DNA of 39,899 nt from Acidobacteriaceae bacterium (GCA_025355505.1 JANXZM010000119.1:1-39899); one strand, 5' to 3'; shown: positions 32,467 to 39,865, counted from the stretch's first letter. Numbers and translations: made by a program. Notes: a model not told the origin generated them from the sequence alone.

Positions 32467-33135
32467 ATGAATTTCACCAAAATCGCTCGGCTCATTGCGG
32501 TCCTGATTTGTTTCGGCAGTCTGCTGGCCGCGCAGGCTCCTCCGCTTGCCATCGTGGACGAAGCTCTGCCCCCACTCGAGGCAGGCGTGGAGTTCCACAT
32601 TCTGCTGCATGCCAGCGGCGGCGTTGCGCCCTACGTCTGGAGCGTGGCCAGCGGCGATCTTCCCGAGGGAGTCACGCTCACCCCGGAAGGCCTGCTGGCC
32701 GGACGCCCCGCCAAGCCCGGAACATCCGCATTTAGCTTAGAAATCGAGGACTCCGGCCGCCCCGCGCACACCATTAACAAAGAGTTTAAGGCCGTAGTTA
32801 CAGCTTCCCTGTTGATCGAATGGCTTCAACCTCCGAAGGTCCGCGACAACCGGATTGACGGCATCGTCCAGGTCTCCAATGGCTCCGCCGACGATTTCGA
32901 TCTGACGGTCGTCATCGTGGCCGTCGCCGAAAATGGGCGAGCGACGGCGATCGGCTACGAGCATTTCGCGCTGAAAGCCGGCGCGATCAGCGTTCAAATC
33001 CCTTTTGGAAGCACGCTACCCCACGGCGCCTACGTGATCCATGCCGATGCCATCGCTGAAATCCCCACCAGGAAAGCCATCCTGCGCCAACGACTGCAAA
33101 CACCTCAACCCTTGCTGGTCGTGCAGGGCCCGTAA
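32467..33135 (+). CDS. Secreted protein with putative Ig-like domain (222 aa)
   Basis: A signal peptide (MNFTKIARLIAVLICFGSLLAAQ) is followed by a cadherin/He-PIG type Ig-like domain: LPPLEAGVEFHILLHASGGV, PYVWSVASGDLPEGVTLTPEG and AGRPAKPGTSAFSLEIED. A second beta-sandwich-like part with no known family completes it. The ATG at 32467 is preferred; the open frame back to 32398 would overlap the divergent gene and has no signal sequence. Likely exported to the periplasm or surface; function unknown. Confidence 0.7.
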   Translation: MNFTKIARLIAVLICFGSLLAAQAPPLAIVDEALPPLEAGVEFHILLHASGGVAPYVWSVASGDLPEGVTLTPEGLLAGRPAKPGTSAFSLEIEDSGRPAHTINKEFKAVVTASLLIEWLQPPKVRDNRIDGIVQVSNGSADDFDLTVVIVAVAENGRATAIGYEHFALKAGAISVQIPFGSTLPHGAYVIHADAIAEIPTRKAILRQRLQTPQPLLVVQGP

Positions 33136-33246
33136 CGGGCGGAAATGGCCGCGCCTTTCTTGCTTTTGGGGGTTCTTCCGCTAGATTTCATCTTTCCCTA
33201 ATCTGACGAATGGGCAGGCCGAAACATGCCTCCAGGAGTGGTGGAT

Positions 33247-33896
33247 ATGAAGCGGAGTTATATTGGGCTCGCCTTGGGCGCGCTGGTGCACTGGGAGCGG
33301 TGCTCGGCCTGCCGAGTTGCGGGCACGACCAGAAACTGGTGAGCCTTACCATCGCTCCGCCGACCCACGAGTTCTTGCTTCCGACCGAGGGACAAACGGA
33401 GCAGTTGACTGCGACCGCTACCTATATTCATCCTCCGGCCACGAAGAACGTGACAAGCCAAGCCACTTGGGTGGTGGATGACGGTGTTGTTGGTGTGAGT
33501 GCCGGAACAGACACCAACAATGGCAAGTTCTGTGGCGGCGCAGATATCACCGCCACCATGCCCGAAGGCACGGGCGGCTCGTCGAACATTGTGAGCGCAT
33601 CCGCGACCATTATCGTGGACGATCCGAGCAGCGCACTTTGCCCGGGCGGCGGCAAATTCGCATATCTGGTCGTCGCGATCAACGGCAACGGGACGGTAAC
33701 GCGCAACCCCTCGGGGATCAGTTGTCCGACCACGTGCCAGGTAACGAATGTGGCCGTGAACAGCTCGGTGTTGCTCACTGCGGCCCCCGCCAACGGGCTA
33801 TCCACCACTTGGGGGAACTGCGCAACGTTTACGGGTAACTTGTGCACCGTGACCGTACCTACTGGTGGCACTGTCGTCACAGCCACTTTTAAGTAG
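33247..33896 (+). pseudogene. Ig-like lipoprotein with single-base frameshift in the signal peptide
   Basis: The ATG at 33247 has a strong AGGAG/GGTGG ribosome binding site and reads MKRSYIGLALGAL, a classical signal-peptide start, but this frame stops soon. The other frame, open from 33210 to 33896, continues with ALGAVLGLPSCGHDQKLVSL, a lipobox (LPSC) and an Ig-like domain. Adding one G at about 33285 joins them into a perfect lipoprotein signal. The mature part has a bacterial Ig-like domain (SLTIAPPTHEFLLP...) and a C-terminal repeat with paired cysteines (GISCPTTCQV, WGNCATFTGNLCTVTV). Either a real frameshift mutation, a sequencing error, or phase-variable decoding. The intact-frame reading without a signal peptide (from 33210) is less likely to be functional. 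Confidence 0.6.
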
Positions 33897-33928
33897 AAAT
33901 CAGATTTCGCCGGAGGCGAGCGTCGGCG

Positions 33929-34093
33929 CTAGTCCTCATGCAGGAGCTTGCCCAAGGTAGGCTTGTGTTTCTCTGCCTTAGTCGTCTTCGCCTTCACGAG
34001 CTGGGATGGTTTGGGACTGCCGACGCGCTCGCGGGCCATTTCGCGGACGATCTTGGCGGCGGAAAAGACCTTCTTCTTGCGCTTGCGTGGCAT
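33929..34093 (-). CDS. Short basic hypothetical protein (54 aa)
   Basis: Reads MPRKRKKKVFSAAKIVREMA and ends KHKPTLGKLLHED. It is very rich in Lys and Arg. I recognise the style as a recurrent short acidobacterial hypothetical. A frame open to 34120 would add nine residues, but the MPRKRKKK start looks like the conserved one. No domain is known; nucleic-acid binding would fit the charge but is a guess. Confidence 0.5.
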   Translation of the reverse strand: MPRKRKKKVFSAAKIVREMARERVGSPKPSQLVKAKTTKAEKHKPTLGKLLHED

Positions 34094-34231
34094 GGTCGTA
34101 ATCTTCGCATCTTCGCACATTCAATCCGCAAAAGTGCAATAATCTGAGGTTGGCGTGGTGCTCCGTTCTTTCGCGATCTCGCAAAGGGCGGCGACCTTGC
34201 CGCGTTAGACTGAATTGCGAGAGCCCAATTT

Positions 34232-34507
34232 ATGGATGAGCGCGAATTTTTTGACGAAAAGTCCGATAAGAAGCTGTCCAACCTGAGTTGCCCGCATTGC
34301 CAACAGTCGGCGGAATATGAGATCCAGTGGCTGGTGCGCATGAAGAAGAAGGCTCTGCCGCCGCGGGCCGATGATCGCGACCGGGCAAAGTTCGCCAAGG
34401 CGCAGTCTTACATGCTGCGGCGAGACGACATGATGATGTGTAAGAACGTGCGCTGCCGAAAGCGATTTGAGATTACGAGCGTGCAGAGCGTCGCGTTTCT
34501 GCAGTAG
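34232..34507 (+). CDS. Small zinc-ribbon-like hypothetical protein (91 aa)
   Basis: CPHC (about residue 20) and CKNVRC (about residue 70) form a CX2C...CX4C pair that could hold zinc. The protein is charged, with no membrane segment or signal peptide. It stands alone between two minus-strand genes. Function not recognised. Confidence 0.6.
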   Translation: MDEREFFDEKSDKKLSNLSCPHCQQSAEYEIQWLVRMKKKALPPRADDRDRAKFAKAQSYMLRRDDMMMCKNVRCRKRFEITSVQSVAFLQ

Positions 34508-34623
34508 GTCATCGCCAGTCACTTTTCATAATTAGTTCACCAACCTTGCTGTCGTCGCACCCAGCGGCGGCATCTCCGACGCTACTCCATGCTGGAGAAT
34601 CCCCGCGAAAATCCACCGACTTG

Positions 34624-35100
34624 CTAGCTCTTGGCGGAGGAGCGGTTGGCAACCAGCGTGGCAGCGAGGCGACGGACGCTGTGGAGAAGCAGGCCGAGCG
34701 TTTCAGAGGCTGGGGAGGAAAACGGGGATGGCTTAACTGGCAGCGAGTCGCTGAAGCCCTCCTTTTCCATTTGTTTTGCGGCGGCGGCGAAGCGCCTGGC
34801 ACTGGCATCCTCCATGGCGAGGAAGCGGAAGGCCTGGGCGAGCGGGACGCCATCGGCTCCAGTCTGAAGGAATTCAATATGAGCGCTGACTTTGCCGAAG
34901 ACGGTCCTCATCGCGACGTCACCCATAGTTCCGTGGGGAATCGGACCTTTGGAGAGGACGGCAGAACCTCCGGTGAGAGAGAGTCGCTGAAGCACGCCCA
35001 CGAAGCGGGTATCGTCGATGGCAAACAGCGCGCGCTCGCTATTGGGGACGCGAATGCGCGGGGCGCGCGGATTCTTGCACGGCTTCTGAGACTTCTTCAC
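34624..35100 (-). CDS. PilZ-like domain protein (158 aa)
   Basis: Starts with GTG (MKKSQKPCKN). Residues ~15-105 resemble a PilZ beta-barrel: RIRVPNSERALFAIDD, RLSLTGGSAVL (the [D/N]xSxxG-like turn, with Leu-Ser-Leu-Thr-Gly-Gly), and AFRFLAMEDASARRF. The classical RxxxR c-di-GMP arginines are not clearly present, so ligand binding is doubtful. The C-terminal 50 residues are low complexity and Ser/Leu-rich. It is divergent from etfB with a 130-base gap. Start uncertain: no good ribosome binding site. Confidence 0.55.
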   Translation of the reverse strand: MKKSQKPCKNPRAPRIRVPNSERALFAIDDTRFVGVLQRLSLTGGSAVLSKGPIPHGTMGDVAMRTVFGKVSAHIEFLQTGADGVPLAQAFRFLAMEDASARRFAAAAKQMEKEGFSDSLPVKPSPFSSPASETLGLLLHSVRRLAATLVANRSSAKS

Positions 35101-35230
35101 GATGACTCAGCATCGCAAGCGGACGGAGTGCGGTCAAGGTTACGGCAGTGCGCATCCTGCGGCGCGCATCCCGCTCGTTTATACTAGTTAGTTTCGCGAG
35201 TGCCAGTTGGCGCTGCAAGGGAGTCGATCC

Positions 35231-36001
35231 GTGAAGATTCTGGTTTGCATGAAGCAGGTGCCGCAGAAAGACGCTCCGCTGAAGTTGAATGAGGCGGGGA
35301 CGTGGATCCGCGAAGACGTTTCCTACGAAGTGAATGAGCCGGACGCATTCGCGCTCGAAGAAGCGTTGCGGCAGAAGGAAAAGCACACCGGCGAGGTGGT
35401 AGTCGTCACTGCGGGTCCGGCGCGAGCGTCGCAAGTGTTGCGCGAGGCGCTGGCCAAGGGGGCGGATCGGGCGATCCATCTCGAAGACGATACCTTCGTC
35501 GGGCTCGATGCCTACAACACGGCGCGAGCCATCGCGGCGGCCATCAAGGACGAAAAGTTTGACCTGATCTTTACCGGCTTGCAGTCGGACGATTACGGAT
35601 ATGCGCAGACGGGCGTGATCCTGGCCCAGATTCTGGGATTGCCGCACGCGACTATTATCATGCAGGTTGAAAAAACCGACGGTGGCATCCGCGTGAAGCG
35701 CGAACTGGAAGCCGGGTTTTTTCAGTTTGTCGATATGCCTTTGCCGGCGGTGCTGACCATCCAGTCGGGGATTAACAAGCTGCGCTATGCGACGCTGATC
35801 GGGATCAAGCAAGCCAAGATGAAGCCCATGCGCAAGGTAACGATGGCCGAAGTGCAGTCGGCCATGGGCGGCAATTTGCAGAAGATCGAGAAGCTGTACG
35901 TACCGCAGAAGTCGAAAAATACAGAGTTTTTGGAAGGCACTCCAGCGGAAGTGGCGAAAAAGCTGGTGGATAAGTTGAAGAATGAATTGCGGGTAATTTG
36001 A
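35231..36001 (+). CDS. etfB: Electron transfer flavoprotein beta subunit
   Basis: 256 aa from a GTG at 35231, chosen because AGGGAG lies 7 bases upstream and the protein then begins MKILVCMKQVPQKDAP as in the family; a TTG at 35207 is in frame but unsupported. Further motifs: NEPDAFALEEALR, GADRAIHL, FTGLQSDDYGYAQTG, and the EtfB signature region around VKRELEAGFFQFVDMPLPAVLTIQSGINKLRYATL. It pairs with EtfA to carry electrons from acyl-CoA and other dehydrogenases to the quinone pool. No dehydrogenase or ETF:quinone oxidoreductase is adjacent. The gap to etfA is filled by an inverted repeat. Confidence 0.93.
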   Translation: MKILVCMKQVPQKDAPLKLNEAGTWIREDVSYEVNEPDAFALEEALRQKEKHTGEVVVVTAGPARASQVLREALAKGADRAIHLEDDTFVGLDAYNTARAIAAAIKDEKFDLIFTGLQSDDYGYAQTGVILAQILGLPHATIIMQVEKTDGGIRVKRELEAGFFQFVDMPLPAVLTIQSGINKLRYATLIGIKQAKMKPMRKVTMAEVQSAMGGNLQKIEKLYVPQKSKNTEFLEGTPAEVAKKLVDKLKNELRVI

Positions 36002-36006
36002 GAGAG

Positions 36007-36080
36007 CAGTTCTCAGATCCCAGTTCTCAGTAAAGAACTGGGGCTTCTTCTGAGGACTGATATCTGAGAACCGAGAACTG
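36007..36080. repeat. Inverted and direct repeats between etfB and etfA
   Basis: CAGTTCTCAG occurs twice directly (36007-36016 and 36021-36030). It is complementary to CTGAGAACCGAGAACTG (36064-36080), with a related CTGAGGACTG (36050-36059) between. The element fills the whole 84-base gap and leaves etfA without a clear Shine-Dalgarno sequence. It may be a mobile palindromic repeat that now modulates EtfA expression. Confidence 0.65.
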
Positions 36081-36085
36081 ATTTT

Positions 36086-37072
36086 ATGGACACAATTCTT
36101 GTAGTCGTTGAACAGCGCGAAGGAAAACTGAACCGCGTCTCGTGGGAGACGATTACCGCCGGACAGGCGATTGCCGCGCAGACTGGATGGACGCTGGAGG
36201 CGGCAGTGGTGGGCTCGGGCGTCGCAGCGATCGCGGGCGAGGTAGCAGAGAAGAAAGTTGCCAAAGTGTATGACATCGAGTCGGCCAAGCTCGATCCCTA
36301 CACTCCGGATGCATTTGCGCATGCGTTGCAGGAGTTCTTGGAGAAGCATCCCGCGAAGCTGGTATTGATGCCGCACACGTACCAGGTGCGGGACTTTGTG
36401 CCGAAGCTGGCGACGGCGTTGCAGACCACGGCCATCAGCGACGTGATCGGGGTCAGGTATGAAGGCGGGAAGCTGCTGTTCACGCGGCAAATGTTTCAGG
36501 GGAAGTTTGTGGCCGACGTGAGTTTTGCTGGCTCGGGACCTTACTTTGTCACCTTTCAGAATGGCTCGTTCCGCGCCGATAAAGTTGAAGCGGGTGCAGC
36601 GGCGGCGCCCGTGGAGACGGTCAATGCCGATGTTCCGGATGGCGTTGTACGCAATAAGCCGCAGGAAATTTTCAAAGAAGCCAAGCAGGCGGTCGATCTG
36701 ACGCAGGCTGAAATTATTGTTTCGGTGGGACGCGGTATTAAAGAGCAGAAAAATATTGAACTGGCGAAGCAGTTGGCGGATGCGCTGGGCGGTGAGCTCG
36801 CGGCGTCGCGTCCGATCTGCGATAACGGATGGTTGCCCATGGACCGGCAGATCGGATCGTCGGGACAGACGGTCGCTCCGAAGCTGTATCTGGCGCTCGG
36901 AATTTCGGGCGCGATTCAGCATATCGTCGGGATGAAGGGCGCGAAGAGCATCGTGGCGATTAACAAAGATTCCGAGGCGCCGATTTTTGAAATTGCGGAT
37001 TATGCGATCGTCGGAAACTTGTTCGATATCGTGCCTCCACTGATTGAGGAAGTGAAGAAGGCGAAAGGGTAA
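36086..37072 (+). CDS. etfA: Electron transfer flavoprotein alpha subunit
   Basis: 328 aa. The N-terminal domain reads ILVVVEQREGKLNRVSWETI, and the C-terminal FAD-binding domain has VSVGRGIK, SRPICDNGWLPMDRQIGSSGQTVAPKLYLALGIS (typical EtfA signature), QHIVGM, INKDSEAPIFEIADYAIVG and DIVPPL. It binds the functional FAD of the EtfAB heterodimer. It lies 84 bases downstream of etfB on the same strand; the intervening inverted repeat may uncouple their expression. Confidence 0.94.
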   Translation: MDTILVVVEQREGKLNRVSWETITAGQAIAAQTGWTLEAAVVGSGVAAIAGEVAEKKVAKVYDIESAKLDPYTPDAFAHALQEFLEKHPAKLVLMPHTYQVRDFVPKLATALQTTAISDVIGVRYEGGKLLFTRQMFQGKFVADVSFAGSGPYFVTFQNGSFRADKVEAGAAAAPVETVNADVPDGVVRNKPQEIFKEAKQAVDLTQAEIIVSVGRGIKEQKNIELAKQLADALGGELAASRPICDNGWLPMDRQIGSSGQTVAPKLYLALGISGAIQHIVGMKGAKSIVAINKDSEAPIFEIADYAIVGNLFDIVPPLIEEVKKAKG

Positions 37073-37107
37073 GAGAGCCGAGAACAAGGGACTCGACCAA
37101 CTCCTGC

Positions 37108-37611
37108 TCACGATAGCTGTCCGTCCGCTGCTGGTTCTGGCAGATACTTTTCCAACGATTCCTGCGCGTCGCTGCCGTTCTCCGCGGTCAGATCATCGTA
37201 TTCGCGCCCCTCGACTCGGGACCAAGCCGATGCCCCAATCGGGCGCCGGGCGACCGACTGGCGATCAATCACCACCTGCGTGGGCAGTTCCGGTTCCAGC
37301 GTAGTGCGATTGAGGTTCATGGACGCTGTCTGCAACGCATACAGCATCAGGGCAGCAGTCTTGTGGTCGAGCTCCTGCATCACCAACTGCTCGATCACCT
37401 TGGCCAGCGCCACCTGTATGGAGTTTGCATCTTCGAGAGTGGGCAGGTATTCGCGAAACTCGCTGTGGTTCTCCAGAGTTTCCATTTGTGGCCAGTGGTA
37501 GCGGATGTGGTAGTAACAATAAGTAGTCTCGCGCAGCGACGGTGATCCACACTGGGTTCCGTTGATCTTAATATGCTGACAGCGCAAAATATTGTTCGGA
37601 TATAAGGGCAT
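37108..37611 (-). CDS. Hypothetical protein with N-terminal Cys/His cluster (167 aa)
   Basis: Begins MPLYPNNILRCQHIKINGTQ and continues with CGSPSLRETTYCYYH, giving Cys11, Cys21, Cys32 and His35, a likely zinc site. The middle is helical (DANSIQVALAKVIEQLVMQELD, KTAALMLYALQTASMNL); the end is acidic. I recognise this as a multi-copy hypothetical type of acidobacteria (memory, not checked). The ATG has GGAG 11 bases upstream. On its strand, a G-rich tract lies about 70 bases upstream. Convergent with etfA. Confidence 0.65.
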   Translation of the reverse strand: MPLYPNNILRCQHIKINGTQCGSPSLRETTYCYYHIRYHWPQMETLENHSEFREYLPTLEDANSIQVALAKVIEQLVMQELDHKTAALMLYALQTASMNLNRTTLEPELPTQVVIDRQSVARRPIGASAWSRVEGREYDDLTAENGSDAQESLEKYLPEPAADGQLS

Positions 37612-37678
37612 TTTTTTATTTGCTCCATGTATGAAATATGAAAGAAAAGGGTAGTGCGGGGATGGATGGTTACTACTT

Positions 37679-37704
37679 GGTACCCCTACCCCCCCTCCCC
37701 CGGT
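37679..37704 (-). other. C-run/G-quadruplex-capable tract
   Basis: The plus strand has CCCC, CCCCCC (after TA) and CCCCC runs at 37682-37701, so the minus strand offers GGGGG-A-GGGGGG-plus-GGGG, enough for a G-quadruplex. It lies about 70 bases upstream of the minus-strand gene starting at 37611, in its likely leader or promoter region. The exact count of C residues is the kind of tract prone to length errors. Confidence 0.4.
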
Positions 37705-38132
37705 CTAATGAAATCATGGGCTTGGCGGGGATTTTTGGGTGTGGTCTTTGAATCGAAAGGACTTATATCAAAGTATTCCGGAATAAGGACTTACAGGATT
37801 TTCGCCGCGCCCGTGGTTTTATCGACTCCTGAAGTGGGGTAAGTTGTGTCAAGTTTCAAGATCCTTCCCCTTCGGCTTCGCTCAGGGTCAGGATTTCGGC
37901 AGCGGGCTCCCGCTTCGCTCACGCCCGCTAGTCGCCTCAAATTGTCAAAGAACGCTGAGATGGTTTTGGGATAGCTTGGCAGACTCGTCGTTGGCGACGG
38001 GTACACGCTGCGCTGCCCCAATCAGGGAACGATTGTTGCATTTGGTGGAGGGGATGTCTGTGATGGGCGTACGGGAAATTTGTGATGAAAGAGAAGGGCA
38101 AGGCCGAGGAGGACAGGACCGTGGAGTCCCAC

Positions 38133-38232
38133 CTTAGGAAAGCGCGAGAAGTAGGGCAGCCCTCCGTTGCTATCTGCCACCACTTAGACCCTGCCTGTTA
38201 CCCATGCCCACGGGAGACGTGGGCCAACCACC
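38133..38232 (+). repeat. Hairpin-plus-tail module, degenerate copy
   Basis: It begins CTTAGGAAAGCGCGAGAAG (38133-38151), a decayed version of the CTTCTCG...CGAGAAG hairpin, and ends CGGGAGACGTGGGCCA (from 38211) followed by ACCACC, matching the tail of the better copies. Length about 100 bp. Confidence 0.5.
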
Positions 38233-38271
38233 TGTGTAAGAACCCGATGGCGTCAGCGGTTGGGCGGGCGC

Positions 38272-38376
38272 CTTCTCGAAAAGCGCGAGAAGGGGCGCAC
38301 CCCCAGTTATCTCTCTGTCAGCATTCCGGGATAGGTAGGGGTTATACCTACGGCCCGGAGAAGTTGGCCACCCGCC
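38272..38376 (+). repeat. Hairpin-plus-tail module, copy in plus orientation
   Basis: The hairpin CTTCTCG-7-CGAGAAG (38272-38292) is followed by GCACCCCC and, after ~45 bases, the tail TTATACC...CGGAGAAGTTGGCCACCCGCC ending at 38376. Order and spacing match the minus-orientation copy at 39757-39865; the tail is more divergent from those at 38940 and 39757. Confidence 0.6.
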
Positions 38377-38424
38377 ACGGCACTGCGTCAAGTCCCAGCG
38401 GGTCCTCGGGGGTCCACGGTGCCA

Positions 38425-38673
38425 TCAAAGTGGATGCCGCCACTGCCAAACCAACGCGACAAGGGTAAACAACGTCGAAATTGCCAGGATTGGCACGAGG
38501 CCCTTTTTTCTCGGTGGAACAAGAGCCTGAAGCAATGAAGCAGCGATAAACGACAACCCAAGGACGACGTAGCTCGCGCGAAACGCGTGAATCGCCACTG
38601 CCGAGATCATGCAAAACACAATCAGCTTGGCTAAGATAGCGATCTGTTCGTTGCCATTATCCGACTCGCGCAT
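38425..38673 (-). CDS. Small membrane protein (82 aa)
   Basis: Begins MRESDNGNEQIAILAKLIVF. Three hydrophobic segments are visible: ILAKLIVFCMISAVAIHAF, VVLGLSFIAASLLQALV and LVPILAISTLFTLVALVW. AGAGGA stands 6 bases before the ATG. No family is recognised. It lies at the edge of the repeat-rich tail and has the same orientation as the two membrane-protein genes of the downstream cassette. Confidence 0.6.
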   Translation of the reverse strand: MRESDNGNEQIAILAKLIVFCMISAVAIHAFRASYVVLGLSFIAASLLQALVPPRKKGLVPILAISTLFTLVALVWQWRHPL

Positions 38674-38694
38674 TGGGGTTCCTCTTTTTTTGTT

Positions 38695-38964
38695 TTAATG
38701 GCCGTGGGGCATTGAATTTGTGCCCCCATTCGCTCCGAGACAAGCCTGCAACTGCCCGGTGTATATGATTCCCGTTGTAACCACGTTAGATCCTTGGGAG
38801 ATACCCAGCCCTCGCAAGAAACCGCCCCAAGTGGGGCCTCCTGGCAACGTAAAGGTATAGACACCTGCCATGAGGGTTGCCAGTCCGCTCTTCCAGGTCA
38901 CGATAGGACCGGCTGTGGCCAAAGCAGATTGATTGCAATTTTTCTCATATCGGTCAGAGGTCAA
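38695..38964 (-). CDS. Doubtful small ORF, 89 aa
   Basis: The frame starts with TTG inside the 72-bp repeat and its first ~8 residues are encoded by that repeat. The rest is Gly/Thr-rich (TLMAGVYTFTLPGGPTWGG, GSNVVTTGIIYTGQLQACLG). No ribosome binding site, domain or signal peptide is seen. It could be a remnant of a gene disrupted by the repeat, or no gene at all. Confidence 0.25.
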   Translation of the reverse strand: MTSDRYEKNCNQSALATAGPIVTWKSGLATLMAGVYTFTLPGGPTWGGFLRGLGISQGSNVVTTGIIYTGQLQACLGANGGTNSMPHGH

Positions 38965-39011
38965 AGGCGAACGGCGCTATAATCGCACGCCGGAGAAAGG
39001 AGCCACCCGCC
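38940..39011 (+). repeat. 72-bp inverted-repeat arm, left
   Basis: Identical at 69 of 72 positions to the reverse complement of 39757-39828. It contains a perfect TATAAT (38978-38983) and ends GGAGCCACCCGCC. Unlike the right copy it lacks the adjoining hairpin. Together the arms enclose a two-gene cassette. Confidence 0.85.
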
Positions 39012-39015
39012 AGCT

Positions 39016-39126
39016 TTATCGGAAAATCCACCATGCGGCCGCCAGCACAACCAACAGCGCGATAGAAAAGCCGATCCATTCGGCCCTGCCTTCGGGGACA
39101 ATATCCCAATCCCAATTACCCCTCAT
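39016..39126 (-). CDS. Very small membrane protein (36 aa)
   Basis: MRGNWDWDIVPEGRAEWIGF followed by a single hydrophobic helix (SIALLVVLAAAWWIFR) and stop. GAGGTGA lies 8 bases before the ATG, and the gene starts 7 bases after the stop of the upstream membrane-protein gene, so the two form an operon. It is of the kind of single-pass microprotein missed by length cut-offs. The ATG and ribosome binding site support expression; function unknown. Confidence 0.6.
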   Translation of the reverse strand: MRGNWDWDIVPEGRAEWIGFSIALLVVLAAAWWIFR

Positions 39127-39133
39127 CGCGGCA

Positions 39134-39643
39134 TCACCTCGGTCTGACACTCTCAGGCAGTGCCACCCCAGCGCCACTTCTAGGAGAAGTTCCTCTCCAG
39201 CCTCGTACTAGACTTCCGCAATAATGCGCAGCGAGGAGCCCTATCCCTAGGTAGGCAGCGTCTAACGCGAGGGATCCCCCAAGGCATGTCTTGCAGGCCT
39301 GCTGCCAGTTCAAGTGGAATAGGTCAAGAAGGATCCACGGCGTAAGAGCCAAGCCCGCTGAGAACTTTGGTCGGATTCTGCCCACAAAGCCTACGAGAAG
39401 GCCGACAGCGATGGCGATCATCGGGTCGAACACGAATTTCTGAATTCGTTGTGTGGAGCGTATCAGTTCGAACGGGTCACCGCCATATTTTTGAGCGACC
39501 GCGGCGTCCATTGGGTTCTTAGTAAAAAGTGCGTCTCGCGTCAACTGCCCGCCCTTTGTGAAATTGATGACGACGAAGCTTTCCGCGGCGAACAAGATCA
39601 TACTGAGAAAAACACCGAGAGCAATAGCGGAGAAAGTGCGCAT
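39134..39643 (-). CDS. Multi-pass membrane protein, unknown function (169 aa)
   Basis: The ATG at 39643 is chosen because AGGAGG lies 4 bases upstream; the frame is open to 39841, but that part encodes the repeat. MRTFSAIALGVFLSMILFAA is a first membrane segment (or signal anchor), followed by a soluble stretch (KGGQLTRDALFTKNPMDAAV) and further hydrophobic segments (FDPMIAIAVGLLVGFVG; LALTPWILLDLF; AAYLGIGLLAAHYC). The C terminus (RGWRGTSPRSGAGVALPESVRPR) is basic and polar. No family is recognised. It is the first gene of the cassette between inverted repeats; the TATAAT in the right arm points toward it. Confidence 0.65.
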   Translation of the reverse strand: MRTFSAIALGVFLSMILFAAESFVVINFTKGGQLTRDALFTKNPMDAAVAQKYGGDPFELIRSTQRIQKFVFDPMIAIAVGLLVGFVGRIRPKFSAGLALTPWILLDLFHLNWQQACKTCLGGSLALDAAYLGIGLLAAHYCGSLVRGWRGTSPRSGAGVALPESVRPR

Positions 39644-39756
39644 TAGACCTCCTGTCACAGTCGAGCGGGCTGCACTCATTTGCCTTGCGAAAAATAATTC
39701 ATCAAGTCCTTCAGCCACGAAGGGGGAGGAAAGGGATTCGTAAGCCCAAGCTTCAC

Positions 39757-39865
39757 GGCGGGTGGCCCCTTTCTCCGGCGTGCGATTATAGCGCCGTTCG
39801 TCTTTGACCTCTGACCAATATGAGAAAAGGGGGTGCCCCACTTCTCGCGCTTTTCGAGAAGTGGG
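39757..39865 (-). repeat. Hairpin-plus-tail module and 72-bp inverted-repeat arm, right
   Basis: The arm 39757-39828 is inverted relative to 38940-39011 (three mismatches). Directly beyond it is a perfect 11-bp hairpin, CCCACTTCTCG-7-CGAGAAGTGGG (39837-39865). On the minus strand the order hairpin, GCACCCCC, TATAAT-bearing tail is the same as in the plus-strand copy at 38272-38376. The final bases 39866-39899 show nothing recognisable. Confidence 0.8.

Larger units (their letters stand above)
37612..38424. other. Gene-poor, repeat-rich interval
   Basis: No convincing gene. Frames that are open here (for example 37791-38021 minus and 38082-38468 plus) are made of repeats and lack ribosome binding sites. 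It contains a C-rich tract (37682-37701), an AGCGGGC/GCCCGCT stem (37901-37907 with 37923-37929), fragments of the CTTCGCTC repeat, and two copies of the hairpin-plus-tail module listed below. Confidence 0.6.

Noticed and set aside
35039-37111. 690-codon open frame on the minus strand
   Set aside because: It is antisense to etfB and etfA, Arg/His/Leu-rich, without domains or ribosome binding site; a shadow of the G+C-rich coding strand.
37791-38468. Open frames 37791-38021 (minus) and 38082-38468 (plus) as genes
   Set aside because: Both consist of dispersed repeat sequence, lack ribosome binding sites and show no domain.
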